A DNA stretch of 64,000 nucleotides from Lunularia cruciata. Taxonomy: Eukaryota; Streptophyta; Marchantiopsida; Lunulariales; Lunulariaceae. The position numbers and the translations under genes were made by a program. Positions 11,395-22,929 of this stretch are shown in pieces. The stretch's first letter is position 1; each line of letters starts with the position of its first letter. The notes beneath the pieces were generated by a model. That model had not been told where the DNA came from. It saw nothing but the letters and a program-made list of their open reading frames with translations, and searched no databases. The DNA lies in NCBI GenBank assembly GCA_948567375.1, contig OX419755.1, positions 2,671,001 through 2,735,000 on the forward strand, written 5' to 3'.

Positions 11395-12540
11395 GCACAA
11401 CAAATTTGAGTGACTATATCACTCAGATTTGTATCATGGACTCTAGTGGGTTCTCCATCTATTGCATATTGTAAAAAGTGTATCCCTTGCATGTCATATA
11501 GAGAGCCACATGTACACTAGTCCAAAAGCCCTATGAGGGTTGGATGTGAGAGATTTATCCTCAATCATAGTGTTGTGGTAAACTCCTCATAAGTAAATCA
11601 GAATTCATCAATCAAGGTGAAGCTTGGAGCTAAGCTCCAAAGCCTTTCCCCTACAAGAGAGCATCCTAGTTCCATCAAGTAGAGGCATATCAATGAGGAT
11701 GGTTGTAAGTGTGTGAGTGTTCATATTCTCATTGAGATCTACTTGGATCTTCCAAGAGTCTAAGAATATGAAGTCATAGACTCATGGATTGATTTGCACA
11801 TAGGGCTTGGCAATAGGTCAAGAGGCAAGAAAAAAATATGATTGGAAAACATAATCAACTCTCATGATATGTCTCAACAAAAAATGACATTCTTGGTGTA
11901 AGAACTTGTCCACTAAATGAGAGACCACTAGGCACATACTCCTATATATGTTGATGTTGTTATGGCCTGTCGCTATGTGAGGCTCATCTGCCCATAACTA
12001 TGAGAAGGGCTATATGTTGCCTATGCAACTCATTTGAGAGTTGTGAGATGCATGGCCCTAAGAGAGTGGAGAAAGTGTAGCACATAGTGTTGTAAAACAT
12101 CTACAAGTGTGACAAAAATGTCTTTGTAGGCAGGATAGTCCATGCCAAATATGAAGCACTAGGGAGACAACATTGTGAAAGAATGGAATAGGCCACTTGG
12201 GTATTCTCCAACTGGGGGAGGAGATGATTATGGGTTGTGGCCTGGACTAGTGTGTCTAAGATGAACACACTACAAAAATCCTCCTATCCTAGAGGAAGCT
12301 CAAAACTCCCAAGCCACTTATGGGGAGCTAGAATCCTAGTGTGAAGTCATAAGGAGTGAGGAACGTGTGTGTGCTCTACGCCTTGCATTTACAAGTCTAG
12401 ACTTATAAACCCAAAGGCCTCCAAGCTAAGTGTTAAAGTATTTATTGCTCAAACTACATCCTCCAAAGAGCTCACAATATGAGTGTCATCTAAAAGGGAT
12501 GAGAAAAGACAAGACAAAACAAGGCAAAATAGAGCCTTAT
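11395..12540 (-). pseudogene. LINE C-terminal fragment, minus strand
   Basis: The reverse complement aligns with the C-terminal region of the LINE copy at 45900-47000. Shared landmarks are the AGTCTAGACTTGTAAATGCAAGG run (RC near 12390) and the GGGGAAAGGCTTTGGAGCT run (RC near 11640). In translation, WALVASHLVDKFLHQ and SCRGKALELSS correspond to the same segments of that copy. It has stops throughout and no complete domain. This part lies downstream of the reverse-transcriptase palm in the intact element. The copy is inverted relative to the other LINE copies. Confidence 0.75.
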
Positions 12541-14154
12541 ACACTTAGTTCTAAGTGTCCTTTTTTATGTATGATCATCATTCAAGTTGAAGGATACCCT
12601 TCATAAAAAAGAACTTGATTGCCTTGATAGTGTGAGACCAAGGTTGGACTTCGGAATTGAGATCGCAAAAAGAAGACTTGATTTTCAGTTTGAAAGAAAG
12701 AATGGTAACATAAACATCTAGGATTTTGGACTTAAGCCTTGTTTAGCAATTGCAAAAGCTCATACACTTGGGATCCATATGAGTACATTCTCCCACTTAA
12801 TTGTAACTTCAAATGGAGCCTAATTTTGATAGGAGAGGATAGTGACAATACATGACTATAGCATGATAAAGCCAATTTTGTGGAAATGACAAGATATGTT
12901 TTATACAAAACTATATCACTCACTTGGAGCTAGGTTGCCTTACTTCCTATGAGTGGGTGTGTTGAGTGGTTGTCATTGATAAAGTTTTCCTTGCTTGGCA
13001 TCATCTTTCAATAGGTTTTATCAGATAATAGGACCAATGGAAATATTGACACTCTATTGAGTAAGAGAATCAATTCAAAAACTTACAAAATTATCAAACA
13101 TGGTAGCAAGATTCATACTTTACGTGAAATTGCAAACTTCTCTATTGCACTATCAGAGGGGGAAGTAAAAAATCTTGGTATTGGCAACATATGTAGATTT
13201 TCTGCACATAGTTAATAATATTCCTAATTAGGAAATTCCATTGTCTTTTTGGTTTATGGAGGCAATACTTTGGCAAAAACCAAGTCATTTGCACATTTGC
13301 ATTTACTGCATTGGAATTTGCTGCCTCCTTTCCATCATCAGCTATGTTGAATCTCTTGCCACACAAAGGCTATCCACTATGTTCTATTGTCTTGTCTCAC
13401 TGTTACTTGTAGTCACTTCTTTGATCTCCATGATCTATATGATGGAACAACTTGAAACATTCATTATTGGTTTTACATCAATGGTTTTTGCAAAATGATT
13501 CAAAAAACAAATTGTGTTACTTCTAGGAGGATAGAACATACACTTCTTAACACATATGTGTGACTTTTGTTTCTCCATATGTTCATTGCACATTTCACAC
13601 TACACATCTTTTTAGCTTTCTCACACTAAACATTCTAGCACATCCTAGAAGTGGAGTATCAAGAGAGAAAGAGAGGTGCAATGAGTGATAGAGGAAGTGA
13701 GAAATGAGTGAAATTATATTATCAAATTTTGGAGAGCTCACCTATATACATCACATGAGTGAAGAGTCACTTTTGTTGTTTTTCAATTTTGGTTCCATTG
13801 ATACCTAGATTAAAGGCTATGGAGAATCAAATAGAAAGTTATGACAACCTTCAGATTTCTTTTGGGTTTAGAGTGATTACTTCACATTGAGATTGATGCT
13901 TGGGAATTTTCATTTCTAATCTCTTGGTATTCATGTTTGAGTTCCATGGGAAGTTAGTTTGAAAATTTCTGAGATGGGAATTGAAAGTTATGAGATTTTT
14001 TAGTTATTAAGGTATGGAGAGATAGTGAGTTGGGATGTGAGGTGTTATGATTTTACATTTATGGGGAGATATGGAGAGGAGCATCATGTGTTATAGTTTT
14101 TATTCTTGTGCTAACCATGGCTACACTTCCTCATGTAGAGTTGTACAGAGCGGC
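12541..14154. other. Unassigned decayed sequence between two LINE fragments
   Basis: No open frame over about 85 codons and no domain was recognised. The stretch next to 12540 may continue the minus-strand LINE, since a weak match in codon order was seen up to about 12920. The rest (13140-14150) shows nothing I can name. Confidence 0.4.
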
Positions 14155-17120
14155 TCAGGATACACCATGCTTGGTGTATCACCGACGCTTTACCTCACAA
14201 GGGGTAAAGACCCATATGAGAAGGATGCACAAGGACTATGATTGGACCACTTGGGATGCTAACTTGAGGTGAGCCACAACATAGACTGTAGTGACACTTG
14301 AGATTATGCATGCTTACTTTATCCCTTCATTAACCATTCCGAGGATATGAATTGAGTCATGGGAGTGGTTAGCAACTTAGGCGGGTTGTATCTTGGGGTT
14401 ATTTGAAAAAAGTTTTCCATATCCAGATCCATTCCATAGGCTACTCCATACATTCCATGATGAAGCTAGATAAGCTTTGAGCCTAATAATTGATTCTTTG
14501 GCTTGTGATCACTTGGGCAAGTTAGCATGGTTCTTATTCCTCTTACTCTTTCAATGGTGCCTTTGTTATGCTAGAAGGAGATGTGCATGGCATAGAGAGG
14601 TGGCTATTAGATTCATTGATTTTGAGCATGATATTGGGTTACCTTATAGGAGAGTATGTTAGGGCTACATGTTTTAGGAGACAGATTCTACCACATGATA
14701 CCACATAGTCCACTTGATTACAATGGTGTAGGAAAATGGGTCAAGCAGCAAAGTTTAGTAGAGCATCATGAGCGCTACACCCTTTACCTATGGTTAGTCC
14801 CACTGATGAGACTATCTCTCCTCTGTGCTCACTACATCCTATGGCATGAGAGTGAGTACCATTAGAGGTCTTAGATTAGCAGCTTGAGCAACTTTTATGT
14901 CTTGATCGGTTGCTTTTTGCACAAGCATTGTGCATTACTCCTTGCCTCTCCTCAAGAGGCTTATCAAGGATGGTATATAAGCATCTTAGAGATTGCTTCC
15001 AGGCAGATGATTAGGTAGTTGAAACATAAGGGGCATTAAATAGATTGCTATTGGAGAGATCTTTTTGAGCTTGGTTAGCTACACCATTGTCCTTCAACAT
15101 TGATCTCACTTCTGAGAGCACCTCAATACACATCAATTGGAGTAGTTACACTTGGAGGTTGTGAGGCTATATCTCTAGGCATAAGGTCATTCCAGATATC
15201 CATCCAGAGTGAGTCGTCCTATTAGTGCATGTTGAGGATACTTTTAATAGTGTCTCTTGAGCATCCATTTGTAAAGAGCTTAGGGAGGCTAATGGATCCT
15301 TGGCGAGTCTCATTTCCTTTGTGTGATTGTTTTAAGGCTTGATAATACTCTAAGGAAAAGAGAACTCTTTGGGAGAGATACAAGAGAGAAAACATAGATT
15401 TCACACTCAATCCTCCGATGCCCCAAAGGAGCACCTTCTCTTTATTATATAGCCAAAGAGATCTCCTCCAAGGAAGCTCCACCGTAGGATTAGGTACATG
15501 GATAGGTGACTTGTCAGAAAGCTCCACCCTTAGATTACTTGCTTGGATGGGTGACATGTCGGTCCTGGTCCCATCTGGTTGGTCAAATAGACTTTGACCA
15601 AAAGGAATATTTTAGGGAATCTTCCTATAAGAATCTCAAAATCACGTGGGTGAGGTACCATTGGAAAGCTCTCGGTGAGACAAACTAGGGAGAAGGGAAA
15701 GGCCAGCCTTTCCTCCATTAGGGAGTTAATTTTTCATATTTTTGAGGCCTAATTCATTCGTTTAGGATGAATTAGACCTCAAAAATGCCTCTAAAGTTTT
15801 CAGATCTATTTTGGCTTCTGACCTATTAGTAGAAGTGGCCATGCCATGGCTCACTTTAGAGCCATCTTATCTACTACTTTGGCCATGCCATGTTGTGTAT
15901 TTCACTCATTGGCAGACAATACATACATTGTGGGCCACATAGATCAAATTAGGTAGGCTTTTCATCACTTGACTACCAAGCTATATCTTGTAGGCTTGAG
16001 AGTCAAGGTGTCAAAGATCAGAGCATAGTCCCCTTCAGGTATCCCTCCCCACCTTGAGTTTCCAAAGGGGTGTGTCACATCTATAGATGGACTACATGTT
16101 CTTGGAGTGCTAGTAGGATCTGAGGATTTTGTCACATGTTTCTTAGATGCTGCCCATGTAGAGGATATTCTCCATGTGGATGACCTTCCTCTAATTGGAG
16201 ATCCATAAGTGGCACTTTGTATACTCTACTCTAGTATTGCTCATCAACCAACTTACCTTCTTTACATGGTTCCCCCTTCCTTGACTTTCCTATCAGGTCT
16301 AAGAGCTTTTGATAGGAAGATTATGGGAATCTTTGGTGATATCATCAAACCAAGGACATTTGGGTGTGTGATAGGGAATTTGGCACATAGACAAACATCT
16401 CTACCAATCTTTCTAGAGGGGTAGGCCTATTATAGATGGAAGAGATAGCACCTATAGCATTTTTGGGTAGGTGTGCTCTCTTTGTACCCCTCCTTTCCTC
16501 CCATTTTGTGGTTGTTGATAGGCCAGTTTTGAAGACATATGTGGTCAAGGTGGATGAGGGATCCTTTCTCTCTAGGTGTTATAACAAAAGACAAGAGATG
16601 GTCTGTTCCCACAAGCACATAAACATCTTCCATCCTTCGCTTCACTACTGCAAGATTGGACTAGAGGTTTACAGTCTTCCTTGATGGAGAGATGGTATCA
16701 ACATTCGCTACATTCTCTCTTAGTTGACTTGTCCATTCCTTGGGCCACAAGAGCCCTTCTTTGCTCTTGCTCCAGCAAGGGTGCAAGCTCTTGGATCCTA
16801 GCTTGGCCGTGCATTAGGGCATTCCAACTTGCACCAACCACCTTCTTTATACCAATGAGGTCCGCCTAGGTTTGGTCCACTCTCTACATCTTTGTTACTC
16901 ACATGTGAGTGTGGTTCTACACTAGATACAATAGTGGTCTATATGACACAATGTCCTTTTGGAGGATAGAGGATAGCTACCCATGATAGCATCAGGGATA
17001 TTAGTGTTTGTTATGGCATGAGAGGGTGTATACTTTGCTTGGAAGGAGTGTTTGTGTGCTTTGCAAACAACACATGGAGTTATATGGGCGATGGAACATT
17101 GTGTTTGACACGTTTCTCAA
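14155..17120 (+). pseudogene. Non-LTR retrotransposon (LINE) copy 1 with reverse transcriptase remnants
   Basis: The stretch is collinear with 38010-44560. The palm domain is visible: motif A region HVEDTFNSVS near 15226-15255, where copy 2 reads HVDVVVAFNSIS. Motif C region is SLADNT with LADN at 15909-15920 (normally xADD, so the second Asp is Asn). Downstream, an open stretch 16209-16424 reads SIAHQPTYLL, FDRKIMGIFGDII and AHRQTSLPI, and 16436-16684 continues with APIAFLGRCALFVP. These conserved blocks belong to a plant/algal LINE-like reverse transcriptase with a long C-terminal region. Dozens of stops and frameshifts are present, and a ~0.5 kb insertion splits the palm (15323-15840). No endonuclease domain was recognised. 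Family level: non-LTR reverse transcriptase, moderately sure. Confidence 0.75.
15323..15840. mobile_element. ~0.5 kb insertion inside LINE copy 1 (possible solo LTR)
   Basis: LINE copy 2 runs uninterrupted through this point (about 39270-39400), while copy 1 is separated by unrelated sequence. The insert holds a TATATAA-like box on the minus strand (near 15436-15446) and starts with TG, which would fit a solo LTR. I found no clear target duplication, and the LINE sequence at the edge may be partly deleted. Confidence 0.45.
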
Positions 17121-17157
17121 GGAATGTGCAAGAGCTTATCAAATTAGACGTCGAGTA

Positions 17158-17187
17158 CCACTCTCACTCTCACTCTCACTCTCATAC
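17158..17187. repeat. (CTCACT)n microsatellite
   Basis: There are about four to five tandem copies of a CTCACT-type hexamer. Confidence 0.9.
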
Positions 17188-17377
17188 TTTGTATCATACT
17201 TTAGATAGCATGTGTCCATTGTTCTACAATAGAACAGCATTGGCTGGTGCAATCCATAAGAGAGCAATCATACTAGGTGATGCTTCTTCATATGCTTCAT
17301 TAGTTTGTAGACCTTACGACTTGCATAACGTGGATATCTTAGGTATAGTAGTGCAGATTTCTCATATCTAAACTATT

Positions 17378-18904
17378 GGAGCCCCATTTTACCTCTTTTG
17401 TCTCTCCCTTGTACGGCTTGATGGGGTCTTCCCATCCTTCTTGTGTTCTACATGATCGCCTTTCACCTTCTTTTTAGCTTTTGCTCTCCACAATAGATGT
17501 TTAAGAGCAAGCAAACAAGAGCTTTTACATGTTGGCGCAATAGCGATCTGAATGCAGAAGTGAACTGCCAATAAAACAGAGATGGACTTTATGAGTGCCT
17601 CAACTTTGGCATATCAACGTAGTGACCCTAAGTCGGTAGAAAAACTAAAAAGGGTAAGGTTTTAGCTTGACGTGGCATGCATGTCCTACTTGGCACCTAA
17701 TGCCTCGAACAACCAGATTATGTTGTTGTAAGTCTCTTCTGTACTTGAAAAATCCAACTTCATACATAACATGGCCGGTCAGTTCCTTGAGTTTCGAGTT
17801 CACCCGTAAGAAATTAGATCGATTCTAAACCGTGTCGGGCTAGGGCCAGGGAGTTTGGGGAAACAGAAATGACAGGAATTCGATAAAATTAACTTTAACT
17901 TTTGAGCTTGGTGGGGAGTTAGGGCCCGATTACAATTTATCCGAAAAGAAGTGCTAGGAGGCATCCAGAAAAAATTATGCTTGGACCTCGAAGGATTTCA
18001 GCTCACAGAAATGACAAAAATTTCTGTTCAACTCTTTGGGAAATTTTGCCCGAAAAATCTCGATGTAAAACATTTGTCGGATATTTTCTGTAGCAGTCTG
18101 CATTGTCAGCAATTTCTATGTCTTGTGTAGGACACAAGTCATCCGGGTTAAACGTGAGAGACAATTGCCTACAACTGGGTTAAACGTGGACTTGGGATGC
18201 ACGGGAGTTCATGGCGGTCTTTGTGCGCAGTGAAATGGAGAATTGGAGTAGTAACAGGGTGTTCGTTCGCTGACCCCATTGTCAAATAGCAGTGCATTTT
18301 GCAGTGTCGGATCGGAAATATGGAGAAGTAATTATTCCTTTGAGTGGAGCTCAATCCGTCCCGACCAGTTGTTTGAATAAGGTCTTACTGTGTTGTGGAA
18401 TTGCCGCTACACCTTGAGTGTGCCGGACTTTCACATGTTTGGAACCGAGGTCTTTTCTCAGGCTGTTGCTTAACGTCAGCGGTAAGCAGGTTGAAAACAC
18501 GAAATGGGAACATTCCTTAATGAGACACTGTTGTACATAGTCTCAGCCTTTTGGCTAACAGGATCGGAGAGTTCGTTACCGGAGTACGAGTACGATGTGA
18601 TAAAAGGTCGTCTCACGCCGGGGAGTTCTTTCTAAGAGGAACAACAGGCTGATGAACTTCTCTGTTCTACTTCATGTTGTACTACAGAGGAGGACTGTGC
18701 ATGACACTGTTAGCATGCGATCTGGAGGAATTCATGGATGAAGCACTGAAAGGTTTTTATGAAGGATTTGTCTATAAATGGTCTCGTGCTTTGACATCGC
18801 ATCTTCAAGAGTGAAAGGCGACCGCGTAGGAAAACCGAAGGATGGGAAGACCCCATCGAGCCGTACAAGGGAGAGACAAAAAAGGTAACATGGGGCTAAG
18901 CCCC
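17378..18904. mobile_element. 1.5 kb unit bounded by inverted ~90 bp modules (candidate non-autonomous transposon)
   Basis: The left end (17378-17467, plus orientation) and right end (18813-18904, minus orientation) are inverted copies of one module. Its outer edge is a short self-complementary GGGGCTTAGCCCC-type run followed by ATTTTACCTCTTTTGTC, CTTGTACGGCT, GGGGTCTTCCCATCCTTC and GGTCGCC. Weak similarity continues outside the core (GATTTCTCATAT on both sides). The interior has no open frame of note. No target duplication was identified, so the transposon reading is inference. Confidence 0.5.
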
Positions 18905-19306
18905 AACAGAGTCTATATGAGAAATCAAGTACTGTAGGACATCGCATCAAGTAGGACATCGCATCTTCAAATATTACTTGCCAACACTTAGCCGCCAATG
19001 CCAACTAGGACAAGCAGATAACAAGTCGGACCACGTGGTATCAAGGAGAGTTGTTAAGTCTTTCTGCCGACTTGGATTGCCGTTTAAGTCCATGTACCAA
19101 AGTCGGGGTACTGTTAAGTCTATCTCTGGCCACTAAAAGGTCTAATTTTAGCCCACCAGCTCCAGCACATCCGAAGCTTCGGATTGCACTTTTTCCTGAC
19201 AATAGCTGATTGAGAATCCTTCGTGTTGGATGGCATCGTTAACTTGTGTTCGTCATGACGAATGGATCTTTTGGACAGGAGTACAGAAATGGTAATCGAG
19301 TAACTA

Positions 19307-19610
19307 GGGGGTTTCAGATTCGAAAAGTAAAAAGTAAAATTTTATGGGTAGAGTATCGAATACCTACAAAATGAATTTGAGCGGGAAAGACAGAAGTGTT
19401 CCAAATTGGTTTAATGGACTTTTTAAATCTAAATAAGTTTGATGAGTATTTAAGATTTATGGATATCCCTACTATCTGTAAATATTTTTTACGAGTCATG
19501 AAAAATATGACCCATACAATATTTATGGCTACGAGTACTACCCATAAATTATTATATTTTAACTTTAAACGAACCCGTAAGTAAAAAAATTTCCTAAATC
19601 TGAAACCCCC
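19307..19610. mobile_element. 304 bp MITE with 14 bp perfect terminal inverted repeats and TA duplication
   Basis: The ends are GGGGGTTTCAGATT (19307-19320) and its exact reverse complement (19597-19610). Both are flanked by TA (19305-19306, 19611-19612). The AT-rich interior has further subterminal similarity (TTTATGGGTAG-type runs near both ends). TA duplication points to the Tc1/mariner class; the terminal sequence is not one I recognise. It is too short for a transposase. Confidence 0.82.
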
Positions 19611-19612
19611 TA

Positions 19613-20546
19613 CTTAAGTGAAAGCTCTCTTATTAACTGGATGATAAAGAAAACCTGAAGTTCATTTCGAATACGAACCATGAGTTTCGAATAGTATTGG
19701 TATAATAGATCCTATCTTGATCAATTACTTCTCTATGCCAGAAATATCAGAACCTAATCCTGAGGTACATATGTGTTATGTCTTGTTCATGGGGCAGGTG
19801 AAATCATCTAACATTCCATTTGAAGTATCGGGTTCAGAGACGAGCGTCCGTGTAACATGCTACAAACAACAATGTATAAACTGAATTCTTCTCTCCTTGA
19901 AAATGAGTGACAGTCCGGTCAATTGTCTCGTTATCTGCTTCCTTAGTATTGGACTAAGTGCATCATGCACAGGGCTTCATACTTTCTCACACGACAGGAT
20001 CCGTGGGTAATGCTATCAAAGACATGTTTACTTTATCAAATACTTTATGTTTAGCAGTAGAAGTCCAAAACAGTAGGTTGTTATAAGATGCAGGACTATC
20101 AAAATTCTAGATATCTGCGCACATCCAATTTTACTTTGGAATTTCTAGGTGAAGACCGGTCCACGGTAGTTCTAGGTAGGATAGTTCCTGCATCTTTGTG
20201 CATGCATTTTCATTGTTTTAGCAGCCACACTTCGGGGCTGTTTCTCTGCGCAAGTCCTATACGGAACTCGTTCAGTGGGCAATTTGAAATTTCAATCCTG
20301 TACCAGGTCAGGGGTGTCAGATCTGCCTTAGCAGGCATGAACAGTAAACTGTGTTGTCGTTTTTGCTGTTTGAGATTGCTACAGGGGAACCTAGTCGAAC
20401 AGGTACAGGAGGTAAACATGCAGGCCGGCTTGACCACAACTCTAGCTTCGGGACGATGTGCCATAGTACATAGGCGATTGTATGCCGTAAAACATCCGGT
20501 TCTTTAAGGGTTGCGTGCTCACTTGCAAATTTCCCCTAATAGTGAG
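19613..20546. other. Unannotated intergenic stretch
   Basis: The composition is less AT-rich and less decayed than the flanking repeats. A 139-codon open frame (20088-20507) shows no recognisable domain and no splice context. I cannot call a gene. Confidence 0.4.
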
Positions 20547-20630
20547 AGGGGATTTAGCCCCATTTTACTTTTTTCCTGTCTCGTTTGATGGGGTTTTCCC
20601 ATCCTTCGTGTTTTCTATGCGGTCGCCCTT
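20547..20630 (+). repeat. Single copy of the ~90 bp module
   Basis: It contains GGGGATTTAGCCCC at the outer edge, then CATTTTAC, TTTGATGGGGTTTTCCC, ATCCTTCGTG and GCGGTCGCCC. Orientation is plus. No inverted partner was found nearby. Confidence 0.7.
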
Positions 20631-21279
20631 GTACGTTTTTTAATAGTGAATAAGTCGGAAGAAAACAACTATCCGTGCACTACAAAGCGCCATGTGGCAC
20701 TTTATAACCAGGTCAAAGGAGCCGCAGCATGGGAAGTCGGAACGCGCCGTGTAAAGCGTTGTGGCAAGGCTAGTTTCGTATACGCCTACATTCAATGACC
20801 ACGTGGTTTCGTATACGTTTACATTCGATATCGGTAACTCTTCAATAGAGGTCGCTCATAGCCCTTGTTATTATTTCATGTTTGCTTTATCATAAGAGCA
20901 AATCATCATTACCGTATGTCGTTTCCTTGTTCATTCAAAGTAGGCATCTCATGTTTTACTCAATTACTATGGAATGCGGGTACTGTTTTCCTTCATTATT
21001 TTTATTTTCTGGTTTTGTATCAATTTGATATGGTTATTTTAGACAGTAAAATGATTATGCTAGGTGGTTGTGAGATCTTTATTAATGATTTTGGATATCT
21101 ATCTTGATTGAACGATTGTATAAGTTGACCTTTCCAATAGTTTGAATTTTTCTGAATTTTATTTTATATTCTTCATATTAACATATCAATCCTTTCCTTA
21201 ATTTCATTAATTTATATTTTTTATAGTAAAGAGATACTTTGTTGTATAATTATCGTACCAACACAAGGAAGTTCACATA
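20631..21279. other. Unannotated AT-rich stretch
   Basis: Only short open frames are present (for example 20865-21107) and no motif is recognisable. Confidence 0.35.
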
Positions 21280-21730
21280 GTTGGTATTTGCCGAATGCAC
21301 CTGCCAAGGAAATCCTCTAAAGATGCCTTTATTTACCATAGTTCACAACATAACTTTGAAAAAGGTTATATTTTCTTTTTCATCATGTCTCCTCCCACCA
21401 TTTTTAGACAAAACCCATAGCTTGTGCACTTTGAGCTATGTATTCAAAGCCTTATTTACATTTAGACTTGCTTGGAGACTTTTGGTTTAAGAATCAAGAC
21501 TTGTAAATGTGAGGTGTGTAGTTCACAAAGGGTCTTCACTCCCTCAAACTTCCCATTAAAATGCTTGAGTGTTTTGGGTTTTTCTTTAGGTGAGGATGAT
21601 TTTTTGTAGCTCATTCATTTCAAACACTTTGATTTAGGTTATATTCCATGCTCATTTACTTCCTCAATTATAGAACACACATGTGGCCTTTTCCATTCAA
21701 GCAAGATGTTAGCTCCCTAGAGTCTATGCA
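21280..21730 (+). pseudogene. LINE C-terminal scrap
   Basis: The part from about 21495 aligns with 46025-46240: an ACTTGTAAATG start, then TCACTCCC, and a GTAGCTCATTCATTTC run where the other copy has GTAGCACATTCATCTCC. Open codons upstream (21281-21490) may belong to the same region. It is truncated at both ends. Confidence 0.6.
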
Positions 21731-22736
21731 CTAATAGTATAATCGGTAAGAACAAATCATTCACACGAGTATACAGTTAAAAAATGGCTAGAATTGAAGT
21801 GAAAGTTTCACAATCATCTAGTATTTTGTGTTTAACCTCTTGGGTAAGAACTATTCCTATAAGTGTATAGTTTCACCCATGGCAGCACACTACATAAAAG
21901 CCAAAAAAATCAAATCACTTACACAAAAGATATGTTATTACTGGTGCTCCCAAAGGTGATGGTTCAGTATGTTTTGATGATCAATGGCCTCGAAGGTCTC
22001 TCCCTTGCAATTTACCTATCTCATGTATACTATAATATAATGCTAATGAGAATGTTCTGCTCTTCTCAAAAGGCATTCCCACTGCTATACTACAAATTCA
22101 TGACTTGCTAGACTTTTCATTATATGTGGTACTTCATGATACTCACAATCCTCAAGATAGTTCAATGCATCAGCCCAATCCTTTGGAACCCTCAAGGATC
22201 CAACATCTCAATCAAGCCTGAATGCTTTCTTGCATTCCAGCACTTACGTTCTTACTTTGAGTTCCTCCCAACTACTTGGTCTAGGTAGCTTGAACATACA
22301 CAACACTAACATTGAGACACTAAGGATCATAGAGTTCCACATGCATCTACCTCAAGTCAAAATGCAATTTGTATACACATGCAATTAGATTGAGCATGCA
22401 CAATTAAACAAAAAGATATGATTTAGAATTCCAAGACTGAGCTTGTATTATGTTGGTGTCATTCACCTTATATCTCCTACTACAAAAAGATGGGGCACAT
22501 CTACAATTGTGTGATGCTCCAGTCTCCACAATTAACTCTAAACCAATGAAGGTTAACCCTAATGCACCTACCTCATCATTCTAATTAAATGTTATGAAGG
22601 CACTATTTGCAAAGGACACTTTCTTGTACACTCTACCAATCATTTTTCTTGAGCTAGACATCGGGAAAATGGTCTTCATGACATGGCACTAAAACATTTT
22701 CCGACTATACACCAATACTAGCACACTAATAGCTTT
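21731..22736. other. Unassigned decayed sequence
   Basis: No domain was recognised. It may continue the LINE scrap, but I could not align it. Confidence 0.3.
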
Positions 22737-22761
22737 TATATATATATATATATATATATAT
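22737..22761. repeat. (TA)n microsatellite
   Basis: About 12 TA units run without interruption. Confidence 0.95.
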
Positions 22762-22869
22762 GTATCATGACTTTGGAGTGGCACCACTCCTATGATCTCC
22801 CACCAAAATGATACTTGACTTTGAAGGTCTTCCACCATGATGATGCTTGAGCCCAATGGTTGTGGTACT

Positions 22870-22910
22870 ATAACTGTGGATATGTATACTATATACATAT
22901 CCACAGTTAT
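22870..22910. repeat. Perfect 19 bp inverted repeat with 3 nt loop
   Basis: The arms are 22870-22888 and 22892-22910 (ATAACTGTGGATATGTATA and its complement), with CTA between. It lies about 110 bp from the TA run. Confidence 0.9.
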
Positions 22911-22929
22911 ACAATGATCACTATTGTAC

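Noticed and set aside
18537-18565. Sequence resembling the 5' stem-loop of U2 snRNA (TCTCAGCCTTTTGGCTAA)
   Set aside because: Only this short stem-loop-like run matches my memory of U2; the branch-point pairing region and the rest of the RNA do not follow.
20088-20507. 139-codon open frame as a possible gene
   Set aside because: No recognisable domain, no splice context, and an antisense frame of similar quality overlaps it.
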